Source: Strongylocentrotus purpuratus (taxonomy: Eukaryota > Echinodermata > Echinoidea > Camarodonta > Strongylocentrotidae). Taken from it: a stretch of DNA of 64,000 bases. Within the stretch, counting starts at the first letter, position 1. Every line of letters begins with the position of its first letter. Made by a program: the position numbers and the translations under genes. Shown piece by piece: positions 36,522-48,500 of this stretch. The stretch spans positions 24,428,095 to 24,492,094 of the forward strand of contig NW_022145606.1 in assembly GCF_000002235.5 (NCBI RefSeq). Direction: 5' to 3'. Below the pieces are notes generated by a model. It saw nothing but the letters and a program-made list of their open reading frames with translations. It was not told where the DNA came from and did no database searches.

Positions 36522-39500
36522 CACAGTTTATTTATAATAATATTGACAAAAACAATGTCATGTGTATGCTATTTGGAACTGGAGCTGTGTTATCGAAATT
36601 TAAAGACCACGAAGCTAGATTTACTTGGTCATAAAAGAAGCTGATAAATCAGACATGTAGATAAAGAAAAAGTTTGGAACAATCAGACAACTAATACATT
36701 TAGATTTTTGTTTACAAAAAATAAAAACCAAGGAAAATTATGAAAATCACTAGACACGATGAATTTACGATGTCATCATTTCCTCAAAATTCGCCTATGA
36801 ATTTTCGTATTTTGACGATACTAATTCTTAATCTCTGTTCACCATGAAGTGATTTCCTCATAAATTTAACAAGTTATATGTAAAACAATATTTATGTTGC
36901 ATGTTGACACCAACACAATGAACATACAGTCTTTTTGTTTAAACAAATGTATGAAAGTCATGAATTATGATATGATAAACCTGAATATGAGTGCTTATGA
37001 CAATTATATATTTTGAAAACATTATAAATACTTAGTTAAAGTATTAATTATTTATTTTTAATATTTTGTGAGAGCGTACATGCAACACATATTGCTTAGG
37101 TTGAAGTTATAATATAGAACTTGATGATGGACAAAACTTGATAATTGGTATCATCTAATCAATATACACACATTAATTGGTGAGATGTGAAGGAATGATG
37201 TCATTGTGATGTCAATGTGTGGTTGTTTATGTCAATCAAATATCGTAACGTTCTTGCAGTCGTCTTATTTTCCATTGTCTTTTTTCCGGTTGTGTTTGTC
37301 TGATTTTTCTGCTTTTATTGAAAGTAATTTGTTCTTGGATTGGACTTGCTCTTTAATTTTGTGAATGTTAACATATTTGCAAAGCGCATTGCATATTATC
37401 TTGGTGTGCATCTCAATCTAGTGGAATATGCAAATTTGCGTAATGTGCCAGAAAAAAAAAATTGAAATAGTAAAAGTCCCGGCTCGCCTTCAGATTTTTA
37501 TAACTGAATCCATAGTAAATTTGTTTTATATAATTTAATATTCAAATTTCTGTCTCAAAATTTGTCAAAATCACCTAAAAGTTGTATTTTGTCTGCTATT
37601 ATCATGAAATATGTTTTCTAGCCCCCTAATTTGGTGTAATATTATTTATTGATATGTTATCTGATATTTCCCGCAAATTTTGTTCCGCCCCCCACCCCTC
37701 CCCCCGCATATTACGATTAATACATTCGGGGGGGGGGGGAGGGGGGGGGGATGCGCATACGAGTTGACTAATTTTGCGGGAAATATCAGATAACATATCA
37801 ATGAATAATATTACACCGAATTGGGGGCTATACAACTTATTTCATGATAATAGCAGACAAACTACAACTTTTAGGTGATTATTAAAGGTTTTGAGACAAA
37901 AAATGTGCATATTAAATATATGCAAATTTATGACATCATTAATAATTGAAGACAATAAAATAAATTAAAATAATTTTGTCTACCTGTTGTTGTATGATTT
38001 AAAAAGATTGTTTATTAATTTGATGGAGGTTAGACTTATATCTGCTGAGAAACAGGGTAAAGTGTAAGCACATAATTCACAAACCCTAAGAAAATGTACA
38101 ATACACAGAAAACTGATATGTTTACATACAAAATAATGGGAAAAAACAATGTCTACATGAGTTGACTGAATTTGTTTGGCAGTAAACATCAGATAAAATA
38201 TCAATGAATAATTGTACACCAAATTAGGGGGTTTGAAAACTTATTTCATGATAATAGCAGACAAAATACCCCTTTCAGGTGATTTTGACAGGTTTTGAGA
38301 CAGAAATTTGCATATCAAAATATATGCAAATTAATGACGTCATTAATAATTAAAGACAATAAAATAAAATAAAATACATTTGTCTACCTATTTTTGTATA
38401 GTTTACGAAGATTGTTTATAAATTTGGTGGTGATTAGAGTTATATCTGCTGAGAAACAGGTAAAATTTTAGCACATAATTCACAAACCCTAAGAAAGTGT
38501 GCAAAACACGAAAAACTGACATGTTTACATATCTTCAAATAAGGAGCAAAACAACATTGTCCAAATGAGTTTTTTTCTTAGGAACATCTTTTTCTGATAT
38601 TATGGATCCCAATGAACAAAATGACACCCCAAAAGTAGGATCATAGGGGGGGGGGGGGCACGGTAGCCCCCTCTGGCCCACGGACTATTCTCCCACTTGT
38701 TGTGATACTGATATTGTATACGATTCCGCAAAGCAGGAAATATGTTGAGAAACAAACGTACACAATACAATATAAGGCCCGTTTATTATTTCAAGAGTTT
38801 ATCCTCTCAATCATATTTTTAATAAGGATATTCGTATTGGATTATGATGGAAATCCCAAGGATCACATAAATACAGTTACCTATAGTTTATATTACCTTT
38901 ATGTGTTAATTTGTCTAAGATGTTTGTTATTACCGACGTTCCCCTAATAACGTTTGAAGGAAATGGACATTTTTGAAAATTGGGTGAATAGTGATTCTTT
39001 ACAATTTTGATATATCTGGATAACCCTGTGGATGTATTATAAGCACTAGAAAATTTAGCCCCTAAAACACTTCCGCTTTCGAGAAAAATTGAAAATAAAA
39101 ATGTATCGGTGCTCCCGGTAAATGTTAATGAATTTCAAATAGCGCATGAACATCTCAGACTATGTAGTTGCGATATATAATTTTCTAACGGGAATAGCTT
39201 ATCGGTCGATTTAAGTGAAGAAACATTGTTTTATAGCTTAATTAATATCTTGACCTTGAGAGGGAGCTATTTCAACCGCGACAACGATCACTGCATATTG
39301 TAGGATCGCATATGCTTTCAATATGTTCATTTGAACCAAATTCTAGACCCCATACCAAAACTTTGTATTACCTTTAAGATAGCAATAACGATAATAATGA
39401 CTGAACCTTTTTGCAGGTGACGTGAAACAATGTTACCCTATATATACATGTACAATTTTACCTTTTAGACCTACATATTTAACACGATTACTTGTTTTCT

Positions 39501-42500
39501 TGGTTCTCTTTGTGTCTTAATAGGTTATGATATATGCAGTGAAACCAGACGGTGCACCACCTGAGCGAACAAAAAACAAAGTCAGCTTGGATGAGCGCGT
39601 AAGTACTAACCCTATAATGTACGGAGGGGGGGGGGGGGGGTAGGGGAGAAGGGGGGGGGGTGTTCATCTCCATCCTTGCAGCATACATTCATGGATATAT
39701 ACTTTTTTTATCCTGCAAGCTTTCATGTTGTTATTGTCTAAAGTCGCACGCGTCTTTTGATACAACATTTGTTTATATTTTGACCAACAGGTACCGCGGA
39801 CCTTCAAAAATTGCGGCCGAAATGACAATTTTGTCATATTTTGTGTACACACTGAAGAATTGTCAATTCGCGGATATGTGAATAGTGACTATTAATAAAT
39901 AATTCAAAGCAATTTGATACATAGATATGCAACTTCATTGGCTTATCCTTTATAAATACACTATCTTTACGCCAAGTTTCAGAACTGTTCATCACTCCAT
40001 AGCCAAGATCGCCAATAGTGATAATGCACTTGCCCTGCGGGCGCGTGCATTATCGATATCGCGCTGACTTAAGGCCCGGTCACACAGGGAGGACGCATGG
40101 GGAACGCACGGCCAGCGCATTGGAAATTTGCAATTTGGGCCAGTGCGTTGTCGTTCGCTAGGCGTGCGTCATCATTCGTTACTCGTTCGTCGAGCGCGCT
40201 GGACCAACGCTGGACCAGCGCTATGCATGCGTCGTCATTCGCTGTGTGCGTCGGGATTTTTTGAGCATGCTCAAAAACGTGCGCCGAGCTCGACGCATGA
40301 ATATACACGCCAAAGGCACGCCAGACATGCGTGGAGCGCGCTAGACCAGCGCCAGACATGCGTGGAGCACACGCCCTGTATACGCACAGCGCGCTAGCTA
40401 CACGCCGTGCATTTTGTGTCAGCTCGCTAGCTTTTCCAAAATTATGACAAAAGTTAGGCACACGTTCTTTTCCGATTTCCAATGCGCTGGCCGTGCGTCG
40501 TAGAACGCGGTGCATGCGTGGACCATTCGTCCAGCGCGCTAGCAACACGCTGTGCATTCGTGGAAGTTGTTATCATGTGCGCTCTGTGTGCGCCCTGTGT
40601 GCGCCCTGTGTGCGCCCTGTGTGCGCCATGTATGCGTCCAGCGCGCTAGCAACACGCTATGCATTTGGTGTCAAAAGTTGGGCGCACGACAACGCACTGG
40701 CCAAAAGTGCAAATTTCCCATGCGCTGGCCGTGCGTTCCCCATGCGTCCTCCCTGTGTGACCGGGCCTTTACCTGAGTGCACTGGAACTGCCCTAACACA
40801 GTGAGCGTAACCGTGCATTATTTGTTTTATAAGACGGATCAGCAAAACAGTCTTACAATATAGTCTACATCTCTAGTATAGATATAGATTAGATCTACAT
40901 ATAAGTTAGATCTAATTAGTCATATGCCTAGATGGGAGATGGGAGAATGCTGGAATTTTGCGAAATCAATATCGACAGATATCGAGCATCGGTTTAAACA
41001 AAAAAATGATGGAAGATTTGTTCACGGTGGGACAAATAAATGCACGCTTACGTGATGATGTCAATTGATCAATCCGATTGATTAGATTCTAGAACCCGTC
41101 TTATAATAAAACTTAATCTTGTTTTCTCCTCCACCGAGACTTTCTGATGACTAGTAACGTTATAGTTGTTCCAAGTGGAAACACTATTTGGTCTTTGGCC
41201 ACATTCATGTAAACTGGTTACAGGTGGGCGAGACCAGAGAAGAAAGGAAAAGAAGGGAAAGGGAAAGAGGAGAGAAAGGGAAAGAAAGAAGAAGAAGAAG
41301 AAGAAAAGAAAAGGGGGAAGAAGGAAATCGGGGGGGGGGGGGGCGAAAGGGCCTTGCCTCCCAGGCTGTTGAACCCCCCCCCCCCCCAATCAAAAAAATA
41401 AGAGAGAAGGAAGGAAAGGGAAAGAAAAAAGGAAAAGAGGAGATAAAAAATCAAATTCAAACGTGGTTTATTTCTAATTTCACAACAGTGGATTACAACT
41501 AATGCTGAAATGACATAATTTCCAAGATTTGTCCTCATTTTTTAGTAAATTATACGTTTGTATATGTGTTTGTTGGAAAATGACAAATTCCTAAATTTAG
41601 AGCCAGGCACGAAATATGATTCTTGAGATTCCTACATGTCAGGGCCCGAGGTACGGCAGGGATCGGGAGCCTCGAGCTCCCTCCCCCCCCCCCCCACTTT
41701 ATTTGAAAAAGGATATTAAAGGGAAAAAAGATAGAATGAGAGCAAGAAAGAAAGAATAGTTAACTGCCAGTGCAGTGTTAAAATATGAGGCATAAAAATA
41801 TGCTCATCTGACCGTGATTAAATGCCTAAAACCCCTAAGCTTCCGGGGGCTCTGCCCCCTGGATTCCACCTAGGGCGCTACGGCGGGCCCTTAGATGCTC
41901 ATCTGACGGTAATTTAATGCCTAAAACCCCTCTTTCTTGGGGGGGGGATCCGCCCCCTGGACCCCACGCCAAATAGTGACCTGCCAGTGTCACAAAATAA
42001 TAGGTATTAACAAAAAAATGATCATCTGACCTTAATTAAACGCCTAAAACCCTGAGCTTCCGGGGCCGGACAAGTTATCAAAATATGCTTATCTGACCAC
42101 AGGCGCGTAGCCAGGGGGGGGGGGGGGGGGCGGTCCCCCAAAATCGGAAGAGGACGTAGGAAGTAAAAGGAGCAGACAAAGAACATCTTTAAAATTCAGA
42201 CAAGGATTAAGAGTATAGAGAACGGTACAACGCATCGTCTTCTTTCTCTAATAATTTAATGAAACGTCAAAGCTTCGCGCAGGAGGGGAGGGAGGGGGGG
42301 GGGGATGAATTCAGACAAGGATTAAGAATCGAGAACGGTACAGTGAATCGTCTGCTTTCTCTCATAATCTTATGAAACGTCAAAGCTTTTGCGCGGGAGG
42401 GGGAACCTGAATTCCGACGAGGATTATTTTCGAAAACGGTACAACGAATCGTCTTTTTTCTCTATTGATTTAATGAAAATTAAAAGCTTCCGCGCGGGGG

Positions 42501-45500
42501 GGGGGGGGGGGGGGGAAACCTGAATTGAGACGAAGATTAAGAGTCGAGAACTGTACAGCCAATCGTCTTCTTTCTCTCATAATATTATGAAACTTAAAAG
42601 CGGGAGGGGGGGGGACCTGAATTCAGACGAGGATTAAGAGTCCAAAACTGTACAGCCAATCGTCTTCTTTCTCTCATAATCTTATGAAACTTAACATTTC
42701 CGCGATTCGCGCGGGAGGGCGGGGGGGAACCTGAATTCATACAAGGGTTAAGAGTCGAGAACTGTACAGCCAATCGTCTTCTTTCTCTCATAATATTATG
42801 AAACTTAAAAGCTTCCGCGCTTCGCGCGGGAGGGGGGGGGGGGGTGGGAACTGAATTCAGACGAGGATTAAGAGTCGAAAACTCTACAGCCAATCGTCTT
42901 CTTTCTCTCATAATCTTATGAAACTTCAAATCTTCCGCGCTTCGCGCAGGAGGGGGAGGGGGGGGGGGGCTGAATTTAGACTAGGATTAAGAGTCGAGCA
43001 CGGTACAACGAGTCGTCTTCTTTCTCTAATGATTTAATAAAACGTAAAAGCTTCCGCGCTTCGCTCGAGAGGGGGGAACCTGAATTCAGACGAGGATTAA
43101 GAGTCGAGAACTCTACAACGAATGGTCTTCTTTCTCTAATAGTTTAATAAAACGTAAAATTTTCCGCGCTTCGCGCGGGAGGGAAAAAACTAAATTCAGA
43201 CGAGGATTAAGAGTCGAGAACGGTACAACGAATCGTCTTCTTTCTTTAATAGTTTAATGAAACGTCAAAGCTTCCGCGCTTCGCGCAGGAAGGTGGAGGG
43301 GGGGCTGAATTTAGACGAGGATTAAGTGTCGAGAACGGTACAACGAGTCGTCTTCTTTCTCTAATGATTTAATAAAACGTAAAAGCTTCCGCGCTTCGCT
43401 CTGGAGGGGGGAACCTGAATTCAGACGAGGATTAAGAGTCGAGAACTCTACAACGAATGGTCTTCTTTCTTTAATAGTTTAATGAAACGTCAAAGCTTCC
43501 GCGCTTCGCGCAGGAGGGGGAGGGGGGCTGAATTTAGACAAGTCTTAAGAGTCAAGAACTCTACAATGAATCGTCTTCTTTCTCTAATAATTTAATAAAA
43601 CGTAAACTTTTCCGCGCTTCGCGCGGGAGGGGCAAAACTAAATTCAGACGAAGATTTTGAGTCGAGAACGGTACAACGAATCGTCTTCTTTCTCTAATAA
43701 TTTAATGAAACGTCAAAGCTTCCGCGTTTCGTGGAGGAGGGTGGGGAAAACTCGCCCCTCCCTGCACCGACCCCCCCCCCCCCCGCATTACATCACTGTT
43801 GGTCACCATTACGTACCAATATTTGGCTCGCTTAATTTCAAATTTGGGCCCCCCCCCCCCCCCCTCCTAAGAAATCCTGGATCCGCGCCTGGGCGAGACA
43901 TAATCAATATTGCCTTATTTTTTAAAACAAATTATTGATTTATATATTTGTTAGTGGCTACGCCGCCTACCCATTGATTCATTATATTTCCTATACGTAG
44001 TGTGGTAAGCGTGCACAAATGATTGTCTGCTGCAACTAAGAGACGAGAGGCATGATGTGTACTTGCTGTTTCACTCTAGGGTTTAACATTCAAGTTCGAG
44101 TTCACTTTATTCAATACTTTCATTAAAAATATACAAGGAAAACAAACATATAAAAGTTAGAATATAATATATGTAGTAATATATAACATGAGGATAACAC
44201 AAGTGGAGAAGACATGATGGACAAGGGAAAAACATTTTAAACATGTACATTAATGAAAGTATTTGGAGACTAGACAGGAAGGCTGGGCCTTATGTAAAAG
44301 TCTGTCTCCAGAAATTGTATAAAAAAACTAACTACATTATTTAAATTGTGTATTTGTTATAAAAAAGAAGACAAAAAAAGGGGAAAAATTGCATTCACAC
44401 ATACACTCTCTCCTATACACACCAACACACACTTTTCTGTCTGATGAACATTAAGAATATAGGTTATTGCACTATTGAGTATTGTCTTAACAGGTTCAGT
44501 TTAAATTTTCTTTTAAAACTATTTAGTGATGGACTCAGTCGAATATCTATGGGTATGTCATTCCAAATGTTTGGACCCCTGAAAAAAATTGTATTTCGGG
44601 AAACTAGTGTCCTTACTCCTGGAATATGAAAATTATTTAAAATCCTGGTCTGGTGGCCATGAATATTCTTATTAAGTTGAAAAATTTGTAAAATAGTATT
44701 TGGTAAAAGGTTTTTTAAAGCATAGATACATACAAATTGCACATTGATAAACATAAATATCGTTTACTTTAAAAAAATTAAGTTGTAAAAAAGAGGTAAA
44801 GTATGAGCAAGGTATTGGCTGTGCGATATAATTCTTATAATTTTCTTTTGTAAAATTAAAAGCCTATTTGTATTTTGCATACTAGAGCATGCCCGTACAA
44901 GAATACAATAATTTAAGTGGGGTAATATTAATGTATTATATTATTATTATTATTATTATTATTATTAGGCATTTAGCTACGCTATTCATAGTACACTATA
45001 TCACAGCGCTTACAATAATATGCAATATAACAATATAACCACAAATCTTAACATAACATTTAACAAACAAAAATAATAGCGAATCAAGTAGGAAATAAAT
45101 AGGTTTTAAGGAGTTTCTTAAAAACATCCACTGATGCAGCAGCTTTTATACTGGAGGGAAGTTTATTCCACTCCTTAGCTGCTGCAACAGTGATTGTTGC
45201 AAAATTATCAATATTTCTTTAGGTAAAAATTTCAATTCATAAAATATACCAACATGTTTAGCCAATCTATTGCAGACGACACCAGTGTGTTCCTTCCAAT
45301 TTAATGTATCATCAATTGTGACTCCTAAAAAAATTAAATGTGTAACGTGTTCAATAACTGATTCCTTATATTTAACCTTCATTTGGGTAACATCAATGGT
45401 TTTTTTTGGTAAAAATCATTAAGTGTGTTTTTTTAATATTGATTACAAGTTTATTTATATATAACCAATCAACCAGTTTAGCAAATTCTGTATTAAACAT

Positions 45501-48500
45501 ATTTTGAAGAGATACAATATCTTGATGGGACATAAACACACTAGTGTCATCTGCAAATAATATCAGTTCTAGCACTTTTGAAACATTGCAAATATCATTT
45601 ACATATAAATGAAATAATAATGGCCCAAGAATTGAGCCCTGGGGCACTCCACATCTTATTTGTCTGTGATTCACATTTTTCTAGAACAACATATTGTTTG
45701 CGATTACTTAAATAACTTTTGTCGTGAAATGTATTATCGCACAGTATTGTTGACCATCAATTGCATTCTAAATATCATTATTTATATAACAAATAATTTT
45801 ACTTTGATTATCATTATTTTATCATCATCATCATTAGTACTACTTCTACTTCAATTAGTAGTATCAATCATCATTATTACTACTGCTACTTATATCAATA
45901 TCATCAATATCATCATCATCATTATTATCACATGTAATGGTCATTTATTCATTCATTCATTTATTTTCATGAATACTACAATATAAAATCCCAGGAGATA
46001 TTTCGCATAGAATAGATTGGTTCAAAAGCATATACGTAAACGAAAAGTTCCACATGGGGCAGACTTGTCGTGAAGTGTAGTTATATAAATAATCCTACTA
46101 CTAATAACAATGAAAATGGTAATCAAAATAATGAAAGTGATAATATTACAAATAATAGTAATACAGATAATGATACATATTTATAAATACATTAATACAG
46201 CGTTACTTAAATTATGCAAAATCTTCAAGGCGCTGGTTAAGTATAATGTACATGAACCATATAATTCAGTGTAATGCAATACAGCAAACATGGAAATCAT
46301 TCAACAACGTCAGATGTAGATACGATTTGGATTTATACATGAATAGTACAAATATATATACACATGAGAAGTTTTCCACGCACTATCCAACGTAATATCT
46401 GTGCTGTGCTATGTGCTGTGATATGTGCTGTGCTATGTACCTATTCAAATTAATAGCAACACTGCCATCGATATTGAAATCACCCAAATGTCCCTTATTT
46501 TCCATTGTGCCACGATATCGAGGGGGAATCGGTTGGGGGGGGGGGGGTGGTCCTTGGCATTCTGATATATCTGTGTACAGTGTGTCCCGAAAAAAACTAT
46601 ACACTTTTGAAATGGCTGCCGAATAACAAATATATGATTCTAGGGGGGAAAGTTATATATGTATGGAAAGCTCATATACTCAACTTTCATATGACACCAA
46701 AAGTTGCGAAAATAATTCATGCTCGGGTGAGCACTGGTCACTTTTGTAAAGGGTATGAAAATTTGGTTGCGCAGGAATTAGCCTTCCAATTTGTGAGAGG
46801 TAAATCCTTTGGAGCTTACCGAATTGAGGATGATATGACCAATTTATGATCAATTGTGATAAGTTTGGGTTTGCTGAGTGAAATGTTTGGTTTATGGGAT
46901 TAACATTTTATGCATGAGTTAACAGGAATTGCATTTTTTATTGTGGCACTGTAACTTCCCTGGTAGACTCAGTGGTGTGTTCATGGGAGTCAGGATGGGG
47001 TGATGGTACATGTTATAATTTCCATGTTACAAACTGTTATTCTCTTACATCTGTGACTTTGAATAAAAACCTTCACCCCACATTTCAATTATTGTAAGAT
47101 TAGTTGAACATCTCATTGATTTACTCAATACCCAGGTAGGGATAATGTAAATTGAATATTCAAATACGGTTTGTTGACAAAAGGAACGTCCAAGATGTCG
47201 GCTACTTATTCTTCAGGTAAATGGTAACTGAAATGTGGGGTGAAGGTTTTTATTCAAAGTCACAAATGTAAAAAATAACAGTTTGTAACATGGAAATTAC
47301 AACATGTACCATCACCCCATCCGGACTCTCATGAACACACCACTGAGTCTACCAGGGAAAGTTACAATGCTACAATAGAAAAATAAATTCCTGTTCCGTG
47401 CATAAAAGTTTGGTTTAATAAAGTGTATAGTTTTTTTCGGGACACACTGTATATTGTTTTATCATGCTGTTACTAAGTATATATTTTCTTTCATTGATTA
47501 AGGTTATTGTCGATCTGCATACGACACTGGAGGATCTCAAAAATCTATGGGCAAAACGGATAGAATATCGTGTTGGAATATGGTGTCAAAGGTGTGCTAA
47601 AAACAAGCGTAAAAACTTGATCCACATTAGAGATATCCTGGAAGAACAGACGGAAAAGGCTTGTTGTGATGAAGGTTGCGCAATATATGTTGGTCATATC
47701 CTGAAAGCATTTACCAAAGGTTAGTATTAAACATAAGGTTGAGTTCTGGTAATGTTAACATTCAAATTCACACCAACTGTTAAACAGTGCAAATAAATGA
47801 CTCTTGATAAACAAAAAAATATATATATTGTATAATTGCAGAGAAAAAAATCATATTAAAAAAAACCCTCCTGTTTCGCTGGTTTGGCTCCGTCCTTCTT
47901 GAAGAATCCAATATAATCCTCTCGGTGGGCAATTCTTTCACACCGAAAAAGCCAAACCCATACTACACAAGCGAAAACGCTCTACTGAAAACTTCCGCAT
48001 TATCACAATTATCCGGTTGTTGTGTTTACTTGCATTTCTTCAGCTAGCGCACTGCACATATTAAATTTGTGCGTTAGCAGATTCACATAGTTTTTTTCAA
48101 ATTCTCCCAACGGTCCTGTTGAAACAAACTTACTCTCAAAACGATGTGGGAGAGAGAGAGAGAGAGAGAGGATGGGGGATGATGATGATGATGATGATGG
48201 TGACGATGGCAGTGTGCTGTGTGGCAAAATAATGAATGTACTCCTGTGTTTGAACACTGCTTTTCCATCTCAAAACTTTTTTTTGTTTTTTGTTGTTCAC
48301 GTTTTCATTAATGTTATTACATGTTTGTATACATGCTGTTGATTTTTCTTATACCGGAACATTACATCTCAATCATCTTCATAAAGGAATCTGTTTATAT
48401 TGGGTTTCTAGTCTAACAACAGTCTAATAGCATTCGGAAAAAGCAATGTCGTTACAATGGTTACTTTTTGGAAAAGTTAGTTTTTGGAAAAGTTAGACAC

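Larger units (their letters stand above)
36231..39523 (+). other. Intron 13 of ROCO gene
   Basis: Holds a LINE RT fragment (36340-36660), a long ATT/TA microsatellite, and a set of direct and inverted copies of a 0.4-kb repeat (37540-38570). From 38600 to 39523 no repeat family is recognised. Confidence 0.55.
44085..45750 (-). mobile_element. LINE, 5'-truncated, with a second LINE fragment inserted
   Basis: Minus strand: KSYLSNRKQYV, IRCGVPQGSILGPLLFHLYV, LFADDTSVFM (45393-45674), HLIFLGVTIDDTLNWKEHTG and VGIFYELKFLPKEILI, then an interruption at 44938-45197. It resumes with LILPHLNYCILV and LILQKKIIRII and ends in the frame 44464-44754 (TLVSRNTIFFRGPNIWNDIP). The 3' end is near 44085. Both block C Asp are present, but shifts and the insertion inactivate it. 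Confidence 0.85.
39599..47502 (+). other. Intron 14 of ROCO gene (largest repeat load)
   Basis: In order: GC-rich foldback element (40073-40767), polypurine tracts (41225-41450), a short minisatellite (41790-42090), a satellite-bearing element (42100-43891), a nested LINE pair (44085-45750), (TCA)n-like runs (45800-45960) and a TA-flanked element (46578-47449) ending 53 bp before exon 15. Exons 14 and 15 are in phase across it. Confidence 0.6.

Noticed and set aside
40069..40845. Open frames of 60-160 codons rich in Ala, Arg, Cys
   Set aside because: They fall in a foldback element made of permuted GC-rich words; frames on both strands are open because stop-codon bases are rare there.
46505..46849. 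114-codon frame
   Set aside because: Starts outside and runs into the arm of a TA-flanked foldback element; not conserved in the related element.
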